Assembly: GCA_030680175.1 (NCBI GenBank)
Contig: JAUXWO010000113.1
Span: forward strand, 1-64,000
Source of the DNA: Vicinamibacterales bacterium
GTDB lineage: Bacteria; Acidobacteriota; Vicinamibacteria; Vicinamibacterales; UBA2999
DNA: 64,000 bases
Direction: 5' to 3'
The notes under the pieces were generated by a model that was not told where the DNA came from, did no database searches, and saw only the letters and a program-made list of their open reading frames with translations. Shown here in pieces: positions 21,884 to 33,181 of this stretch (its first letter is position 1; every line of letters starts with the position of its first letter). Position numbers and translations under genes: made by a program.

Positions 21884-22674
21884 TCGTAGAAGCGCAGGGG
21901 CCGGCGGGCGGGGGCCAGCGCCAGCTCGACGGCGAGCTCGTGGAAGCGCTCGAGCCCGGCCCGTTCGGCCTCGCCCAATCCGAACTTCAGAGTATCACGC
22001 AGGTAGCGGCGCGCCTGATCGGTCCGCGCCGCGTCCCCCGCCCCGTACGCCGCGGCCATCGCGTCGATGTCACGCTCGCCGGCGGCCCGCGCCTCGTTGA
22101 GCGCGGCAACGTGCGCCGGGGTGGCGGCGCCCTCCCGGCCGGTCCACATCGCGTAGACGAACGGCAGGCCCGTCAGCGCCTGCCAGGCCGCGCCGAGGTC
22201 GGTCTTCTCCAGCCCCGCGGCCTCGGCGTCGAGGTGGAGCGCCGGGTCGCCAATCAGCAGCGCCGCGTCCGCGCGGGCCAGCATCCCGTCGAGCCCCGCC
22301 GCCCCCTCGATGAAGGCGGGCGCGATGCCGAAGTGGCGCGCGCAGAGAATCCGCGTGAGCGCGGCGGACGTCCGCGAGCTCGTGTCGAGCGCCAGCGTGC
22401 GCACGCGTGCGAGCGGCGTCTTCGAGAAGATGGCCACGGAGACCACCGGCCCGTCGGACCCGATGGCCACCCCGGGCACGATCCGGTAGTCGTCGCCCCG
22501 CAGGTACTCGATGGCCGGAATCAGCCCCACGTCGACGGCGCCCGCGTGCAGCAGCGCGGCGCACTGCGAGGGGACATCGAACCGCACGTCGAACAGATCA
22601 GGGCGCGCGTCGAGGCCATGGACGAGCGGCTTCGTGTTCAGGTAGGAGACCGCGCCCAGCCGGACCGGGGTCAT
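21880..22674 (-). CDS. mqnA: Chorismate dehydratase
   Basis: MTPVRLGAVSYLNTKPL N-terminus, DVGLIPAIEY, ALDTSSRTSAALTRI. Confidence 0.93.
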
Positions 22675-23591
22675 CGATCGAGCCGGCCGTACCGGCCGTC
22701 GCGTTCCACGGGCCGCAGCCCGGCAGCCTCGACGTTGCGGCGAATCTCCTCGACCGCCGCGCGCCGGCGCCCCTGGGTCTCGTCGTCGAACGGCGACACG
22801 CTGTCGAGGTCGTCGGCGCCGAAGGTGAGGGCGACCTGCGCCAGCTTGGGGCCATAGAGCACCCAGTCGACCTGAATGGCCGGCACCGACTCCAGCGCGA
22901 GTCGCGCCAGCGCGACGAAGCGGACGTCGTCGTAGCCGGTGGTCGGCAGGGCGTCCGGCACCTCGCGCGGCAGCGGCGCGCACGCCTGGAGGGCCCCGGT
23001 GGCGTCCTGCAGCGCACGGATCCGGAGCAGCAGATCGACGCGGCCGGTCGCGGGCACCGGCGCGGCGACGGTCACGCGCGGCACCAGTACACCCGCCTCG
23101 AGCAGCGGCCGCACGGCGGCGGGCAGGTCGAGAATCCGGTCCGCCGGCACATCGGCCACCGCATCGAGTCCGGCCGCCTTGAGCGCGGCCGCCACGTCGC
23201 CGAGGTCGCCCCAGCCCTCGATGGCACGCGCCACCAGATCGGCCAGCGAGAACCCGCTGACCGTGCGCGTGCCCGCCGCCGCGCGAGCGGCGGTGACGGC
23301 CGCCACGGTGGCCTCGAGCGTCGGCGGCAGGCCCTGCAGCCGCACCTCGGTGGCGCCCTCCGGCACCTCGAGCGGCGCGTCGCCGAGCGTCGCCGTCTCG
23401 ACATCCAGCACACGCACGTAGGTGGCCGCCGTGCCCGCCTTCACCCGGCGCGCATCGTCGGCCAGCGCCCCGAGCGCCAGGATGTCGCCCACGGCGGCGA
23501 GCAAGGCCAGGTCGGCCTCCGACAACCGGGCGCCGGCGGCGGCGCGCGCCGCGAGGTCCTGGTCGATTGGCGATGTCACGTCACTGCCCAT
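22671..23591 (-). CDS. MqnE-like protein lacking the radical-SAM CxxxCxxC motif
   Basis: C-terminal YDDVRFVALARLALESVPAIQVDWVLYGPKLAQVALTFGADDLDSV and RIRALQDATGALQAC match MqnE/CofH; Cys motif region absent; ATGA overlap with mqnA. Confidence 0.78.
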   Translation of the reverse strand: MGSDVTSPIDQDLAARAAAGARLSEADLALLAAVGDILALGALADDARRVKAGTAATYVRVLDVETATLGDAPLEVPEGATEVRLQGLPPTLEATVAAVTAARAAAGTRTVSGFSLADLVARAIEGWGDLGDVAAALKAAGLDAVADVPADRILDLPAAVRPLLEAGVLVPRVTVAAPVPATGRVDLLLRIRALQDATGALQACAPLPREVPDALPTTGYDDVRFVALARLALESVPAIQVDWVLYGPKLAQVALTFGADDLDSVSPFDDETQGRRRAAVEEIRRNVEAAGLRPVERDGRYGRLDR

Positions 23592-24519
23592 GCTGCATCT
23601 GCTCCACGATCTCGGCGGCCAACGCCAGCGCGGCGCGGCCATCCTCGCCGGGCACGGCGGGCGGCCGCCCCTCGCGCACGGCGGCCACGAAGTCCTCGAG
23701 TTCACGCCGCAGCGGTTCTTCGCGCGGCACTTCGAGCTTGCCCCCTTCGATGGACGGCACGCCGCCGTCGGCGCGCACCAGGCGCCAGACCTCCACCTCC
23801 TGCGCCGCGTAGTCGATGGAGACGTAGGCGGCCTGCTGGAAGAAGCGGATCTTCCGGACCCGGTCGCGGCTGATCCGGCTGGCGGTCAGGTTCGCGATGG
23901 CCCCGCCCTTGAAGCGGAGCCGCGCATTGGCGATGTCGACCCGGCCGGTGAGCACGGGCACGCCGACCGCATCGATGCTCACGACCTCGTCACCGACGAG
24001 CGACATCACGAGGTCGAGGTCGTGGATCATCAGATCGAACACGACATCGATGTCGAGGCTCCGCTCGGGAAACGTGCCGAGGCGGTGCACCTCGATGAAG
24101 CGGGGATCCCGAATCAGCGGCCGCGCCACGGCCACGGCGGGATTGAAGCGCTCGGTGTGCCCGGCCGCCAGCACCACGCCGCGCGCGCGCGCGGCCTCGA
24201 CGAGGCGGTCGGCTTCGGCCACCGTCCGCGCCAGGGGTTTCTCGACGAGCGCCGACACGCCCTGCTCGAGAAACGGCAGCGCCACCTCCAGGTGCGCCTC
24301 GGTCGGCACGGCGACGGAGACGGCCTGCACGCGATCGAGGACGGCCCGGGCGTCCGTGAAGGCCGGCACTCCGTGTTCGGCGGCGATCGCCGACGCGCGG
24401 GCCTCGTCGATGTCCACCACCCCGATCAATTCGACCTCGGGCATCGAGGCCAGGATCCGGGCGTGATGCCTGCCGAGATGTCCGACCCCGATGACCGCGA
24501 TGCGCAGCCGGTCGCTCAC
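23581..24519 (-). CDS. Gfo/Idh/MocA family oxidoreductase
   Basis: [18 protein letters not shown] Rossmann motif; [14 protein letters not shown]. Confidence 0.92.
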   Translation of the reverse strand: MSDRLRIAVIGVGHLGRHHARILASMPEVELIGVVDIDEARASAIAAEHGVPAFTDARAVLDRVQAVSVAVPTEAHLEVALPFLEQGVSALVEKPLARTVAEADRLVEAARARGVVLAAGHTERFNPAVAVARPLIRDPRFIEVHRLGTFPERSLDIDVVFDLMIHDLDLVMSLVGDEVVSIDAVGVPVLTGRVDIANARLRFKGGAIANLTASRISRDRVRKIRFFQQAAYVSIDYAAQEVEVWRLVRADGGVPSIEGGKLEVPREEPLRRELEDFVAAVREGRPPAVPGEDGRAALALAAEIVEQMQHGQ

Positions 24520-25337
24520 GCGATCTCCCTTCCAACGATCGTCATGCCCGCCTCGTTCGCCGCGGCGAGCAGCGCGTCACGGTCGAAGATCAACGCGCGA
24601 CCCGCATCCACCGACAGCGCCGTGGCGCCGGCCGCGCGCATCGCCTGGATCGTGGCCAGCCCCACCACCGGCACATCGAAGCGCATGTCCTGGCCGGGCT
24701 TGGCCACCTTGACGATCGCCACGCCGCTGCCGGCCAGCGCCCCGGCCCGGGCGATGACCTCGTCGGTGCCCTCCATGGCCTCGACGGCCACGACGGCCTG
24801 GTGCTTGACGGCAATCGTCTGGCCGATGTCGAGCCCGGCGATCACGTCCGCCATCTGATAGCCGAACGCGAAGTCCCGCTGCTCCTCTTCGGAAGGCGCG
24901 CGCGTCGTCATGACCCCCGGCGCGGCCAGCAGCGGCCGCAGAAACTCGGTGGAATCGAGCAGGGTCACGCCGTGATCGCGCATCACGTCGGCGACGGCGG
25001 CGATCAGGGCATCGGTGTTGCGCGACCGGAGCCGGGTCAGCACCGACAACAGCGTGAGGTCGGGGACGACCCCGCCGAAGATCTTCGTGTGCTTGACCTG
25101 GCCGGCCATGACGGCGTGGGCCACGCCGGCGCCCGCGAAGATCTCGAGGCACTTCCCCAGCTGCCCGAGCGAGATCCAGTGCACCGCGGCGGGGGGCGGG
25201 CCGGCGGCGGCCGCCTCGAGGTCGGCGAACGCCTCTTCCTTCACCGCCACGATCGTCACCTCGTGGCCGAGGGCGCGCGCGGCGTCCAGCACGAGGAACG
25301 GGAAGCGGCCGTTGCCCGCGATGAGGCCCAGTTTCAT
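24516..25337 (-). CDS. lpxI: UDP-2,3-diacylglucosamine diphosphatase LpxI (DUF1009)
   Basis: [46 protein letters not shown]. Confidence 0.9.
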   Translation of the reverse strand: MKLGLIAGNGRFPFLVLDAARALGHEVTIVAVKEEAFADLEAAAAGPPPAAVHWISLGQLGKCLEIFAGAGVAHAVMAGQVKHTKIFGGVVPDLTLLSVLTRLRSRNTDALIAAVADVMRDHGVTLLDSTEFLRPLLAAPGVMTTRAPSEEEQRDFAFGYQMADVIAGLDIGQTIAVKHQAVVAVEAMEGTDEVIARAGALAGSGVAIVKVAKPGQDMRFDVPVVGLATIQAMRAAGATALSVDAGRALIFDRDALLAAANEAGMTIVGREIA

Positions 25338-25344
25338 GTCAGCG

Positions 25345-26604
25345 TCAGGCGTCCTCGGCCGCGTCGTCGGTGCGGCGGCCGGGCCGTCGCAGGATCACGC
25401 CCCGCTGCGAACTCCGGATGAAGTCGACGAGGTACGCCACTTCGGGCGCGGCCAGGCGCGGATCCTGCTCGATTTCCTGCAGGGCGCGGGCCGCGCTCAG
25501 CCGCGAGACCAGCAGCAGCCGGAACGCGCGCTTCAACTGGCCCACGAGCGCGACCGAGAAGCCCCGGCGGATCAGGCCGATCGAGTTCAGGCCGTACATC
25601 CGCGCGCGGTTGCCCACGGTCCGCGCGTACGGCAGCGCATCCTTCGTCACGACCGAGTAGCCCCCGATGAAGGCATGACGGCCGACGCGGCAGAACTGGT
25701 GCACGCCCGAGTAGGCGCTGATGGTGGCGTAGTCGTCCACGGCGACGTGGCCGCCGAGCGTGGCGGCGTTGCCGAAGATCGTGTGGCTGCCGATGTGGCA
25801 GTCGTGCGCGACGTGCGCGTAGGCCATGAAGAGGTTGTGGTCGCCGATCGACGTCACGCCGCCCCCGCCCTGCGTGCCGCGATGAATGGTGACGAACTCG
25901 CGGAAGATGTTGTGGTGGCCGATCTCCAGGCGCGTCGACTCGCCGCGGAACTTCAGGTCCTGCGGCGCGAGTCCGATCGAGGCCGACGGGAAGATCACGG
26001 TGTCGTCGCCGATCGTCGTATCACCGTCGATCACCGCGGAGGCGCCCACCTGGCACCGGCGGCCGAGCACCACCTTCGGCCCGATGACGGCAAACGGGCC
26101 GACGGTCGTGCCCTCCCCGAGCCGCGCGTCCGGGTGGACGCTCGCCATCGGATGCACATCCACCGGATCCGGCGTCACGGTCAGGACGAGTTCGGCTTCG
26201 GCCACCGCCTGCCCGGCGACATCCGCGTGCGCCCGGGCCCGGACGATGCCCCCGCGTTCCCGGTCGAGCGTCACCTCGAGGCGCAGCCGGTCACCCGGCA
26301 CCACCTGCCGGCGGAACTTCGCCTGCTCCACGCCCCGTAACACCACGCGGGAGCGGGACCCGCCCTCACGCTCGATCACCAGGAGCGTCGCCACCTGCGT
26401 GAGGGCCTCGATCATCAGCACCCCGGGCATGAGCGGCGTGCCGGGGAAATGCCCCTGGAAGAACTCCTCGTTTACCGTCACGTTCTTCACCGCGACCATG
26501 CGGACGCCCGGCTCGTGCTCCGCGACCGCATCCACGAGCAGGGACGGGTAGCGGTGGCAGAGGCGGTCCAGCGTGGACGGGATGGAAGTGGACAAGATGG
26601 ACAA
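25345..26604 (-). CDS. FabZ-LpxA fusion (hydroxyacyl-ACP dehydratase + UDP-GlcNAc acyltransferase)
   Basis: Fab[27 protein letters not shown]; LpxA: left-handed beta-helix hexapeptides, [24 protein letters not shown]; one ORF, start uncertain (TTG about 26604; ORF open to ATG 26700). Confidence 0.9.
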   Translation of the reverse strand: MSILSTSIPSTLDRLCHRYPSLLVDAVAEHEPGVRMVAVKNVTVNEEFFQGHFPGTPLMPGVLMIEALTQVATLLVIEREGGSRSRVVLRGVEQAKFRRQVVPGDRLRLEVTLDRERGGIVRARAHADVAGQAVAEAELVLTVTPDPVDVHPMASVHPDARLGEGTTVGPFAVIGPKVVLGRRCQVGASAVIDGDTTIGDDTVIFPSASIGLAPQDLKFRGESTRLEIGHHNIFREFVTIHRGTQGGGGVTSIGDHNLFMAYAHVAHDCHIGSHTIFGNAATLGGHVAVDDYATISAYSGVHQFCRVGRHAFIGGYSVVTKDALPYARTVGNRARMYGLNSIGLIRRGFSVALVGQLKRAFRLLLVSRLSAARALQEIEQDPRLAAPEVAYLVDFIRSSQRGVILRRPGRRTDDAAEDA

Positions 26605-26649
26605 CCGGAGTTCGGGGACGGGACGGGCGGCACCGCGCCCGCGTGAGAG

Positions 26650-26697
26650 GGCCGGGAGCCACCCAGCCTGCCATGGCAGGCCGGCCGGACTCCCGGG
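26650..26697. repeat. Palindrome: 16-bp GCCTGCCATGGCAGGC nested in an outer CCGGGAG/CTCCCGG pair
   Basis: Direct reading of ccgggagccacccagcctgccatggcaggccggccggactcccgg. Confidence 0.8.
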
Positions 26698-26727
26698 CAT
26701 TCTACACGTGAGGGCGGGCCGTTGCCG

Positions 26728-27330
26728 CTATTCCTGCGGCGGGGTCTTGCGCATCTCGTCGAGCTTCCGGATGACGTCGACGCTGATGTCGAGCGAGACA
26801 TCCGCCCAGACGAGGCCGGAATCCGGGCCGTTGAAGATGAAGTGGAGGTTCTTGTCCCGGGCCACGGCCTCGATCACGGGGATCAGGCGCTCCTGGAACT
26901 CGTCCTGCAGCGTCTGCTGCAGGGCCTGCACTTCGGCCTGGGCGTCCTGCGTGGCCCGTTCGAGATCCACCTGCGCGCGCTCAATCTGCCGCTGCATGTC
27001 GGCCTGAGCGGTTGCGCTCATCACGGCGCCGCCCTGCTCCAGCTTCGCCTGCAGGCCCTGGAGGTTCTTCTGCCGCTCGCTCAGTTCGCCGACGCGCTGC
27101 TGCTGCAGCGCCTGCACCTTGCCCGAGGCCTCGCGGCCTTCCACCGACTCGGCGGCGATGCGCTGGAGCACGATGTAGGCAATCTTCGAGCCTTCCGGGA
27201 AGGGGCGCGGCGGTTCGGGGGCGGGCGCAGCCGGGGGCTGGGCCGGCGCCGGCGCCGCGGGCGTCTGCGCTGCGACGGGCACGGCCGCCAGTGTCACCAC
27301 CAGCAGTGCGACAAGAACGAGACCTCTCAT
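26728..27330 (-). CDS. skp: OmpH/Skp family periplasmic chaperone
   Basis: Signal peptide; coiled-coil KVQALQQQRVGELSERQKNLQGLQAKLEQGG; adjacent to bamA. Confidence 0.87.
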   Translation of the reverse strand: MRGLVLVALLVVTLAAVPVAAQTPAAPAPAQPPAAPAPEPPRPFPEGSKIAYIVLQRIAAESVEGREASGKVQALQQQRVGELSERQKNLQGLQAKLEQGGAVMSATAQADMQRQIERAQVDLERATQDAQAEVQALQQTLQDEFQERLIPVIEAVARDKNLHFIFNGPDSGLVWADVSLDISVDVIRKLDEMRKTPPQE

Positions 27331-27426
27331 TACGGTGAATCCTTTCGTCTGCAACGACAGCCTGACATATTACACTGGTTTCGCCCCCGCGTCACCGGCG
27401 GTACACACGCCGGGCACGGGCGCGGC

Positions 27427-27858
27427 CTATGGGTGCACGAGCTGAATCGAGAACGAGACCGCGCCCGGCAGCCCGCCGTTCGCGTCGTACACCCGGACGC
27501 ACAGGCTGCCCGCCGAGGCGACACGGCCGGTCACGACCACGCCCTGCGTGGCCCTGTCGTCGGCGATGATCACCTGGCACGACGCCCCGTTCCAGGTCCC
27601 GAGCGCCAGGCCCACGATCGCTTCGGGGTCGGGCTCGAGCGCCACGAGCGTCGCCTGCACCGTGCCGAAGCTGAAGGTGAGGAAGGGGTGGGTGAACGCC
27701 CCGTTCGGCATGATGGACCCCTCCACGACGACGGTGGTCGGGTCGGGAATCACCACGGGCGTCGGGTCGAAGGTGGTGTCGCGCTTGCACCCCGCGGCCG
27801 TCACCGCCAGTAGTACGACCAGAAGCGAGCAGAGCGGCGACGACGTCATTCTGAACAT
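27427..27858 (-). CDS. Hypothetical lipoprotein
   Basis: Lipobox-like signal LLVVLLAVTAAGC; uninterrupted ORF. Confidence 0.7.
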   Translation of the reverse strand: MFRMTSSPLCSLLVVLLAVTAAGCKRDTTFDPTPVVIPDPTTVVVEGSIMPNGAFTHPFLTFSFGTVQATLVALEPDPEAIVGLALGTWNGASCQVIIADDRATQGVVVTGRVASAGSLCVRVYDANGGLPGAVSFSIQLVHP

Positions 27859-27879
27859 GCACTATCCTCGAAACGGCGG

Positions 27880-30534
27880 CTAGAACGTCGATCCGACCGC
27901 GAAGCGGAAGACGAAATTCTTCGACGGCTGGAAGTTGTTGTCGAGCACGCCGTCTCGGCTCGGATTCATCGCGAAGATCAAACGGAACGGCACGTTCAGC
28001 ACGGGCATGAAGAACCGGATCTCCGCGCCCGTGGAGGTCTTGAACGCCTGTCGCTGGCCCCGCACCACGCGCTCGGGCGGCGGGGCGTTGGGATTGGTGA
28101 GCTGCGTGAACGCGAACGGATCGAACAGGATCGGCGCCGACGGGCTGACGAACTCGATGATGTCCTCTTTCATCCCGAACTTCTCGCCGAGGTCGCGGAC
28201 CTGGCCGGCGTCGAAGAACAGCACCAGCCGCACGGGGCCGGCAATCGAAATCAGGTACTCGGCGTTGAAGAGCAGGCTCTTGTTGCCCCCGAGGACCAGG
28301 CCGCTCTCCGGGTCGCGCGGGCCGACGCTGCGCAGGTCGAAGCCGCGGATGCTGTACTCGCCGCCGAGGAACAACTGCTCGAAAATCGGCAGGCGCTCGG
28401 TGGATCCGTACGGCCGGATGTACTGGAACTGGAACCGCGTGCCGAACGTCGTGCGCGGCGTCATGCGGAAGTAGCCGACGGCCTCGACCGAGGGCTTGAC
28501 GAAATACGTGTTGCCGCCCGGCCCGGCGTAGTCGACCGACATCTGCAGGCGCCTGCCGGTATTCGGGAAGATCGGATTGTCGACGGTGTTGAAGACGAAG
28601 CTCGGCACGATCTTGCTGATCGTCCGCTTGCCGCCGGCCCCGATGAGCAGCGAGTCGCGCAGGAACGGATTGCGCTGCAGGAGCTCCGGGCTCTGATAGG
28701 CCGGATTCAGGTCCTTCACGCTCACCTGCTCGTGGCTGTAGGTCACGAACATGCGCGAGAAGTCGCGCACCGGGAAGCCCATCAGGAGGTTGCCGCCCAT
28801 CGACGACTGCGTGAACTGCCCGATGTACCGCAGCTCGCGCTTGAAGACGTCCACGCCGCCCGTGATGTTCCGGTCGAACAGGAACGGCTCGGTGAACGCC
28901 ACCTGGTAGTTCTGCGCGCGCGACCCGCCCTGCAGCGACACCGTCAGGCTCTCACCGCGGCCGAGGAAGTTGGCCGTCTGGAACGACAGCTGCCCGAAGA
29001 AGCCCTCGAACTGAGACACGCCCGCGCCGAACGTGAGCTGGTTGCGGTTCTGCTCCTGCAGCTTCATCGTCACGTCGACGTTGTTGGCCACATCGGGCGT
29101 CTTGTCGACCTGGATGTCCTGCCCGCCCTCGAGCTGCTGGAAGTACCCGAGCTGGTTCAGGCGGCGGATGCTGTACTTGAGCGCCTCGGTGTTGAACACG
29201 CCCCCCTCGACGAGCCGCAGCTCGCGGCGGACCACCGTGTCGCGCGTCGTGGTGTTCCCGGTGAAGGTGATGCGGTTGACGAAGTACTGCCCGCCCTCCT
29301 GCATCTGCATCGTGACGTTGACGGTCGGCTGCGCCGGCCCGGCCATCGGCCCAGCCGCGGCGGCCTCCGGCGCGAGGTCCGGGTACCCGGTGAACTCGAA
29401 GTACCCGCCCTGCCCGTAGAGCTCGCGCGCCTTCTCGAGTCCGTCACGAATCCGCTTCTCGCTGTACCAGTCGCCCGTCTTCAGCTTGAAGAGCGGCCGC
29501 AGGAACTGATCCTCGACGATGGTGTTGCCGGCGAAGGCGAACTCGCCGACGCGGTAGCGCGGGCCCTCGCTGACCGGCACGACCAGCCGCACCCACCGCG
29601 TCTTGCCGTCGGGCGAATCGCTGAGGCGCTCGATTTGCGGCTGCCCGATGGTCGTCTCGATATACCCCCGGTTCCGGTAGTGTTCGACCAGCCGGTCGGC
29701 GTCCTCGTCGAACTTCGCTTCCTGAAACGTGCCGCGCCCGGTCATCCACGACAGGAACCAGTGGGCCTTCGTGTCCTTCATCCGGCGGCGCAGCGCGCCG
29801 TCGCTCATCGCCTCGTTGCCGGTGAAGTCCACGGTGCGGATCCGCACCTTGGGCCCCTCTTCGACGTGGAAGACCACCTTCACCAGCTTCGGCCCGCCCG
29901 GGAGCGGCTCGATGGACGTCGTGATCTCGGCGTCCTGATAGCCCTTCTCGGCCATCATGTTCTGCACGAGGCCGCGCACCCGGCGCACGGCGCCCTCGTC
30001 GAGGAACGAGTCGAGCCGCAGCGCAATGCCGAGCTCGCGCATCTTCTCGTCGATCTTCGTCCGCTCGACCTTGGTCGATCCGGTGTAGTCGACGATCTTG
30101 ATGCGCGACCGCTCTTCCATGTTGAAGATGACGCGCTTGCCCATCACGCCGTTGTCATACGGCGCGTCCTCGACCTCGATCCACAGGTTGTCGAGGAAGC
30201 TCGTCGCCCAGAGCCGCTTGAAGTCGGCCAGGAGCGACGCCTCGGTCGCGTCGTTGAAGGGCACCCAGACGCCGTCGAGCGACCGGCTCGGCTGGGTCTG
30301 GATGTAGTAGAGGTAGGTCTGCGGCTCGATCAGCGACACGTTCTCGGGATGGAACCGCAACTCCATGAACCGCAGCAGCGGCCCGGAATCCGCGGGCGGC
30401 AGCGGCAGCGGCGGCTGCGCGTCCATCGCGGCCGCGGCGGCGCCCGGCGCCGGCTCGTCGGCCACGGCGGGCGCCCCCAGCGCGAGCACGGCAAGGGCCA
30501 CAAACAGGGTCAGTCGGTACACAATCCTCATCAT
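27880..30534 (-). CDS. bamA: Outer membrane protein assembly factor BamA
   Basis: POTRA repeats; C-terminal Omp85 barrel (EQLFLGGEYSIRGFDLRSVGPRD; terminal aromatic FAVGSTF). Confidence 0.94.
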   Translation of the reverse strand: MMRIVYRLTLFVALAVLALGAPAVADEPAPGAAAAAMDAQPPLPLPPADSGPLLRFMELRFHPENVSLIEPQTYLYYIQTQPSRSLDGVWVPFNDATEASLLADFKRLWATSFLDNLWIEVEDAPYDNGVMGKRVIFNMEERSRIKIVDYTGSTKVERTKIDEKMRELGIALRLDSFLDEGAVRRVRGLVQNMMAEKGYQDAEITTSIEPLPGGPKLVKVVFHVEEGPKVRIRTVDFTGNEAMSDGALRRRMKDTKAHWFLSWMTGRGTFQEAKFDEDADRLVEHYRNRGYIETTIGQPQIERLSDSPDGKTRWVRLVVPVSEGPRYRVGEFAFAGNTIVEDQFLRPLFKLKTGDWYSEKRIRDGLEKARELYGQGGYFEFTGYPDLAPEAAAAGPMAGPAQPTVNVTMQMQEGGQYFVNRITFTGNTTTRDTVVRRELRLVEGGVFNTEALKYSIRRLNQLGYFQQLEGGQDIQVDKTPDVANNVDVTMKLQEQNRNQLTFGAGVSQFEGFFGQLSFQTANFLGRGESLTVSLQGGSRAQNYQVAFTEPFLFDRNITGGVDVFKRELRYIGQFTQSSMGGNLLMGFPVRDFSRMFVTYSHEQVSVKDLNPAYQSPELLQRNPFLRDSLLIGAGGKRTISKIVPSFVFNTVDNPIFPNTGRRLQMSVDYAGPGGNTYFVKPSVEAVGYFRMTPRTTFGTRFQFQYIRPYGSTERLPIFEQLFLGGEYSIRGFDLRSVGPRDPESGLVLGGNKSLLFNAEYLISIAGPVRLVLFFDAGQVRDLGEKFGMKEDIIEFVSPSAPILFDPFAFTQLTNPNAPPPERVVRGQRQAFKTSTGAEIRFFMPVLNVPFRLIFAMNPSRDGVLDNNFQPSKNFVFRFAVGSTF

Positions 30535-30634
30535 TCGCTTCCGGAAGGGCGCTGGCGTGCGCGGCCCCAGTCGTCAGGCCGGCCCGCCCGGCGGACCGGC
30601 GCACACGCCCCGGAACCTCGCGATCTTACAAAAC

Positions 30635-33079
30635 TCAGACGAGTGTGGGAAGCGGACGGCCGGAGGCAGGCTCGCCCGCCGGCCGGTACGACAGGGTGCC
30701 GGCATCGAGGAACACCTCGATCTCGCCCCCCTGCAGGTGGCCCCGAATCAGCTCTTCCGCCAGCGGATCCTCGATGTAGCGCTGGATGGCGCGGCGGAGC
30801 GGCCGGGCCCCGTACGACCGATCCTTGCAGGTGACCTCGATCATCCAGTCGAGCACCTCGGGCAGCAGCGTCACGCGCATGCGCCGGTCCACGAGGTTCA
30901 GGTTGAGCTGGTCGACGAGCAGGGCGAGAATCCGGCGAAGGTCGTCGTCGCCGAGCGCCTCGAAGACGATGAGCTCGTCGATGCGGTTGACGAACTCGGG
31001 GTTGAACGTCCGCTTCACCTCGCCGAGCACCATCTCCTGCACGTTCTTCTGCAGGTCGCCGGACTCGGCCGCCTGGAAGCCCATCGTCGCCCGCTTCTGG
31101 ATGAAGCGCGCGCCGATGTTCGACGTCATGATGATGATCGCGTTCTTGAAGTTGACGCGGTTGCCCAGCCCGTCGGTCAGGTGGCCGTCCTCGAACACCT
31201 GCAGCAGGATGTTGAAGATGTCGGGGTGCGCCTTCTCGATTTCGTCGAGCAGGACCACGGAGTAGGGGTTGCGCTTCACCTTCTCGGTGAGCTGCCCGCC
31301 CTCCTCGTGACCGACGTAGCCGGGCGGCGACCCGATCAGCTTCGAGACCGAGTGCTTCTCCATGTACTCGGACATGTCGAAGCGGATGAGCGCGCCCTCG
31401 CTCCCGAACAGGAACTGCGCCAGCGCGCGCGCCAGCTCCGTCTTGCCGACGCCGGTCGGCCCGAGGAACATGAAGCTGCCGACCGGCCGGTTCGGGTTCT
31501 TGAGGCCCGCCCGCGAGCGGCGAATCGCGCGCGAGACGGCGGAAATCGCCCGCTCCTGGCTCACCACGCGGCGGTGGAGGTCCGCCTCCATCCGCAGCAG
31601 CTTGTCGCCCTCGTCCTGGTTGATCGAGGTGAGCGGCACGCCCGTCCACTTCGACACCACCTCGTCGATGTCGGCCTTGCCGACGACGACGCGGCGGGCG
31701 CTGGAGCGCACGTCGAACTTCTCGCGGACGAACTGCAGGTTCTCGCGCGCGGCCACTTCCTGGTCGCGGTAGTACTGCGCCTTGTCGAAGTCCTTGGCCG
31801 ACACCGCGCTCTCCATCTGCTCGACGGCGACGCGGATGCTCTTGTTGATCTCGCCGAACTCGTCCGTGTAGCCGGCCTCGCGCAGCTTGGCGCGCGCGCC
31901 CGCCTCGTCGACCAGATCGATCGCCTTGTCGGGCAGGAACCGGTCCGTGATGTAGCGGCTCGACTGGTACACCGCCGCCTCGACGGCCTCGCGCGTGTAC
32001 TCGACGTGGTGGAACGTCTCGTAGCGGTCCTTGATGCCGAGCAGGATGTCGATCGTCTCGCGCTCGCCGGGCGGGTCCACCTTGATGGCCTGGAAGCGGC
32101 GCTCGAGCGAGCGGTCCTTCTCGATGTACTTGCGGTATTCGGCCGGCGTCGTGGCGCCGATGCAGCGGATTTCGCCGCGCGAGAGCGCCGGCTTCAGGAT
32201 GTTGGCCGCGTCGAGCGACCCTTCCGCCGACCCGGCGCCCACCAGCGTGTGCAGCTCGTCGATGAACACGATGATGTTCGGGTTCTCGGTCAGCTCCTTC
32301 ATGATCGCCTTGAGGCGCTCTTCGAACTGCCCGCGGTACTTCGTGCCGGCGACGATGAGGGAGATGTCGAGCGCCAGCAGGCGCTTGTCGGCGAGGAAGT
32401 GCGGCACGTCGCCGTAGACGATCTTCTGCGCCAGGCCCTCGACAATCGCCGTCTTGCCCACGCCGGGCTCGCCGATGAGCACCGCGTTGTTCTTGGTGCG
32501 GCGGCAGAGCACCTGCTGCACGCGCTCGAGTTCGTAGTCGCGGCCGACCAGCGGGTCGAGCTGGTTCTTCATCGCGATCTCGGTCAGATCGCGGCTGAAC
32601 TCCGCCAGCAGCGGCGTCTCCTTCACGCGCGTCAGCGTCGTCTTCTCGTTCAGGAGCTGGACGATGTCCTCGCGGACGGTGTGGAGGCGCATCCCCTTCT
32701 CCATGAGGATCGTCGCCGCCACCGAGCGCTCCTCGCGCAGGATGCCGAGCAGGAGGTGTTCGGTGCCGATGTAGTTGTGCAGAAGCCGGTCGGCCTCTTC
32801 GGCCGCGTACTGCAGGACGCGCTTCGTTTCGGCGCTGAATGGAATCTCGACGGAGGTGGAGACCTTCTCGCGGAAGACCGTGCGGCCCTCGATCTCCTTG
32901 CGGATGTTCTCGAGCGACAGGTGCGAGCGGGCAAAGATCCGGCTCGTCAGGCCCTTGCCTTCGCGGATCAGGCCGAGCAGCAGGTGCTCGGTCTCGATCG
33001 AGATGCTTCCGAGCTGGCTGGCCTCATACCGGGCGAAGAAGAGAACCCGCCGCGCTCTTTCGGTGTACCGCTCGAACAT
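30635..33079 (-). CDS. clpC: ATP-dependent Clp protease ATP-binding subunit ClpC
   Basis: [46 protein letters not shown]-like region; [14 protein letters not shown]. Confidence 0.95.
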   Translation of the reverse strand: MFERYTERARRVLFFARYEASQLGSISIETEHLLLGLIREGKGLTSRIFARSHLSLENIRKEIEGRTVFREKVSTSVEIPFSAETKRVLQYAAEEADRLLHNYIGTEHLLLGILREERSVAATILMEKGMRLHTVREDIVQLLNEKTTLTRVKETPLLAEFSRDLTEIAMKNQLDPLVGRDYELERVQQVLCRRTKNNAVLIGEPGVGKTAIVEGLAQKIVYGDVPHFLADKRLLALDISLIVAGTKYRGQFEERLKAIMKELTENPNIIVFIDELHTLVGAGSAEGSLDAANILKPALSRGEIRCIGATTPAEYRKYIEKDRSLERRFQAIKVDPPGERETIDILLGIKDRYETFHHVEYTREAVEAAVYQSSRYITDRFLPDKAIDLVDEAGARAKLREAGYTDEFGEINKSIRVAVEQMESAVSAKDFDKAQYYRDQEVAARENLQFVREKFDVRSSARRVVVGKADIDEVVSKWTGVPLTSINQDEGDKLLRMEADLHRRVVSQERAISAVSRAIRRSRAGLKNPNRPVGSFMFLGPTGVGKTELARALAQFLFGSEGALIRFDMSEYMEKHSVSKLIGSPPGYVGHEEGGQLTEKVKRNPYSVVLLDEIEKAHPDIFNILLQVFEDGHLTDGLGNRVNFKNAIIIMTSNIGARFIQKRATMGFQAAESGDLQKNVQEMVLGEVKRTFNPEFVNRIDELIVFEALGDDDLRRILALLVDQLNLNLVDRRMRVTLLPEVLDWMIEVTCKDRSYGARPLRRAIQRYIEDPLAEELIRGHLQGGEIEVFLDAGTLSYRPAGEPASGRPLPTLV

Positions 33080-33152
33080 CCGGCCGCCTTCGGTTGTGGG
33101 ACACGGACCCGCGTGCCACCCGTGACCGTGGAAGGGACTCCACGTAACCGCC

Positions 33153-33181
33153 ATTATACGGCATCCCGAGGGCGGCTCCAA
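33153..33181 (-). promoter_or_regulatory. Putative sigma70 promoter for clpC (TTGGAG-N17-TATAAT)
   Basis: Exact TATAAT with 17-nt spacing to TTGGAG upstream of clpC. Confidence 0.55.
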
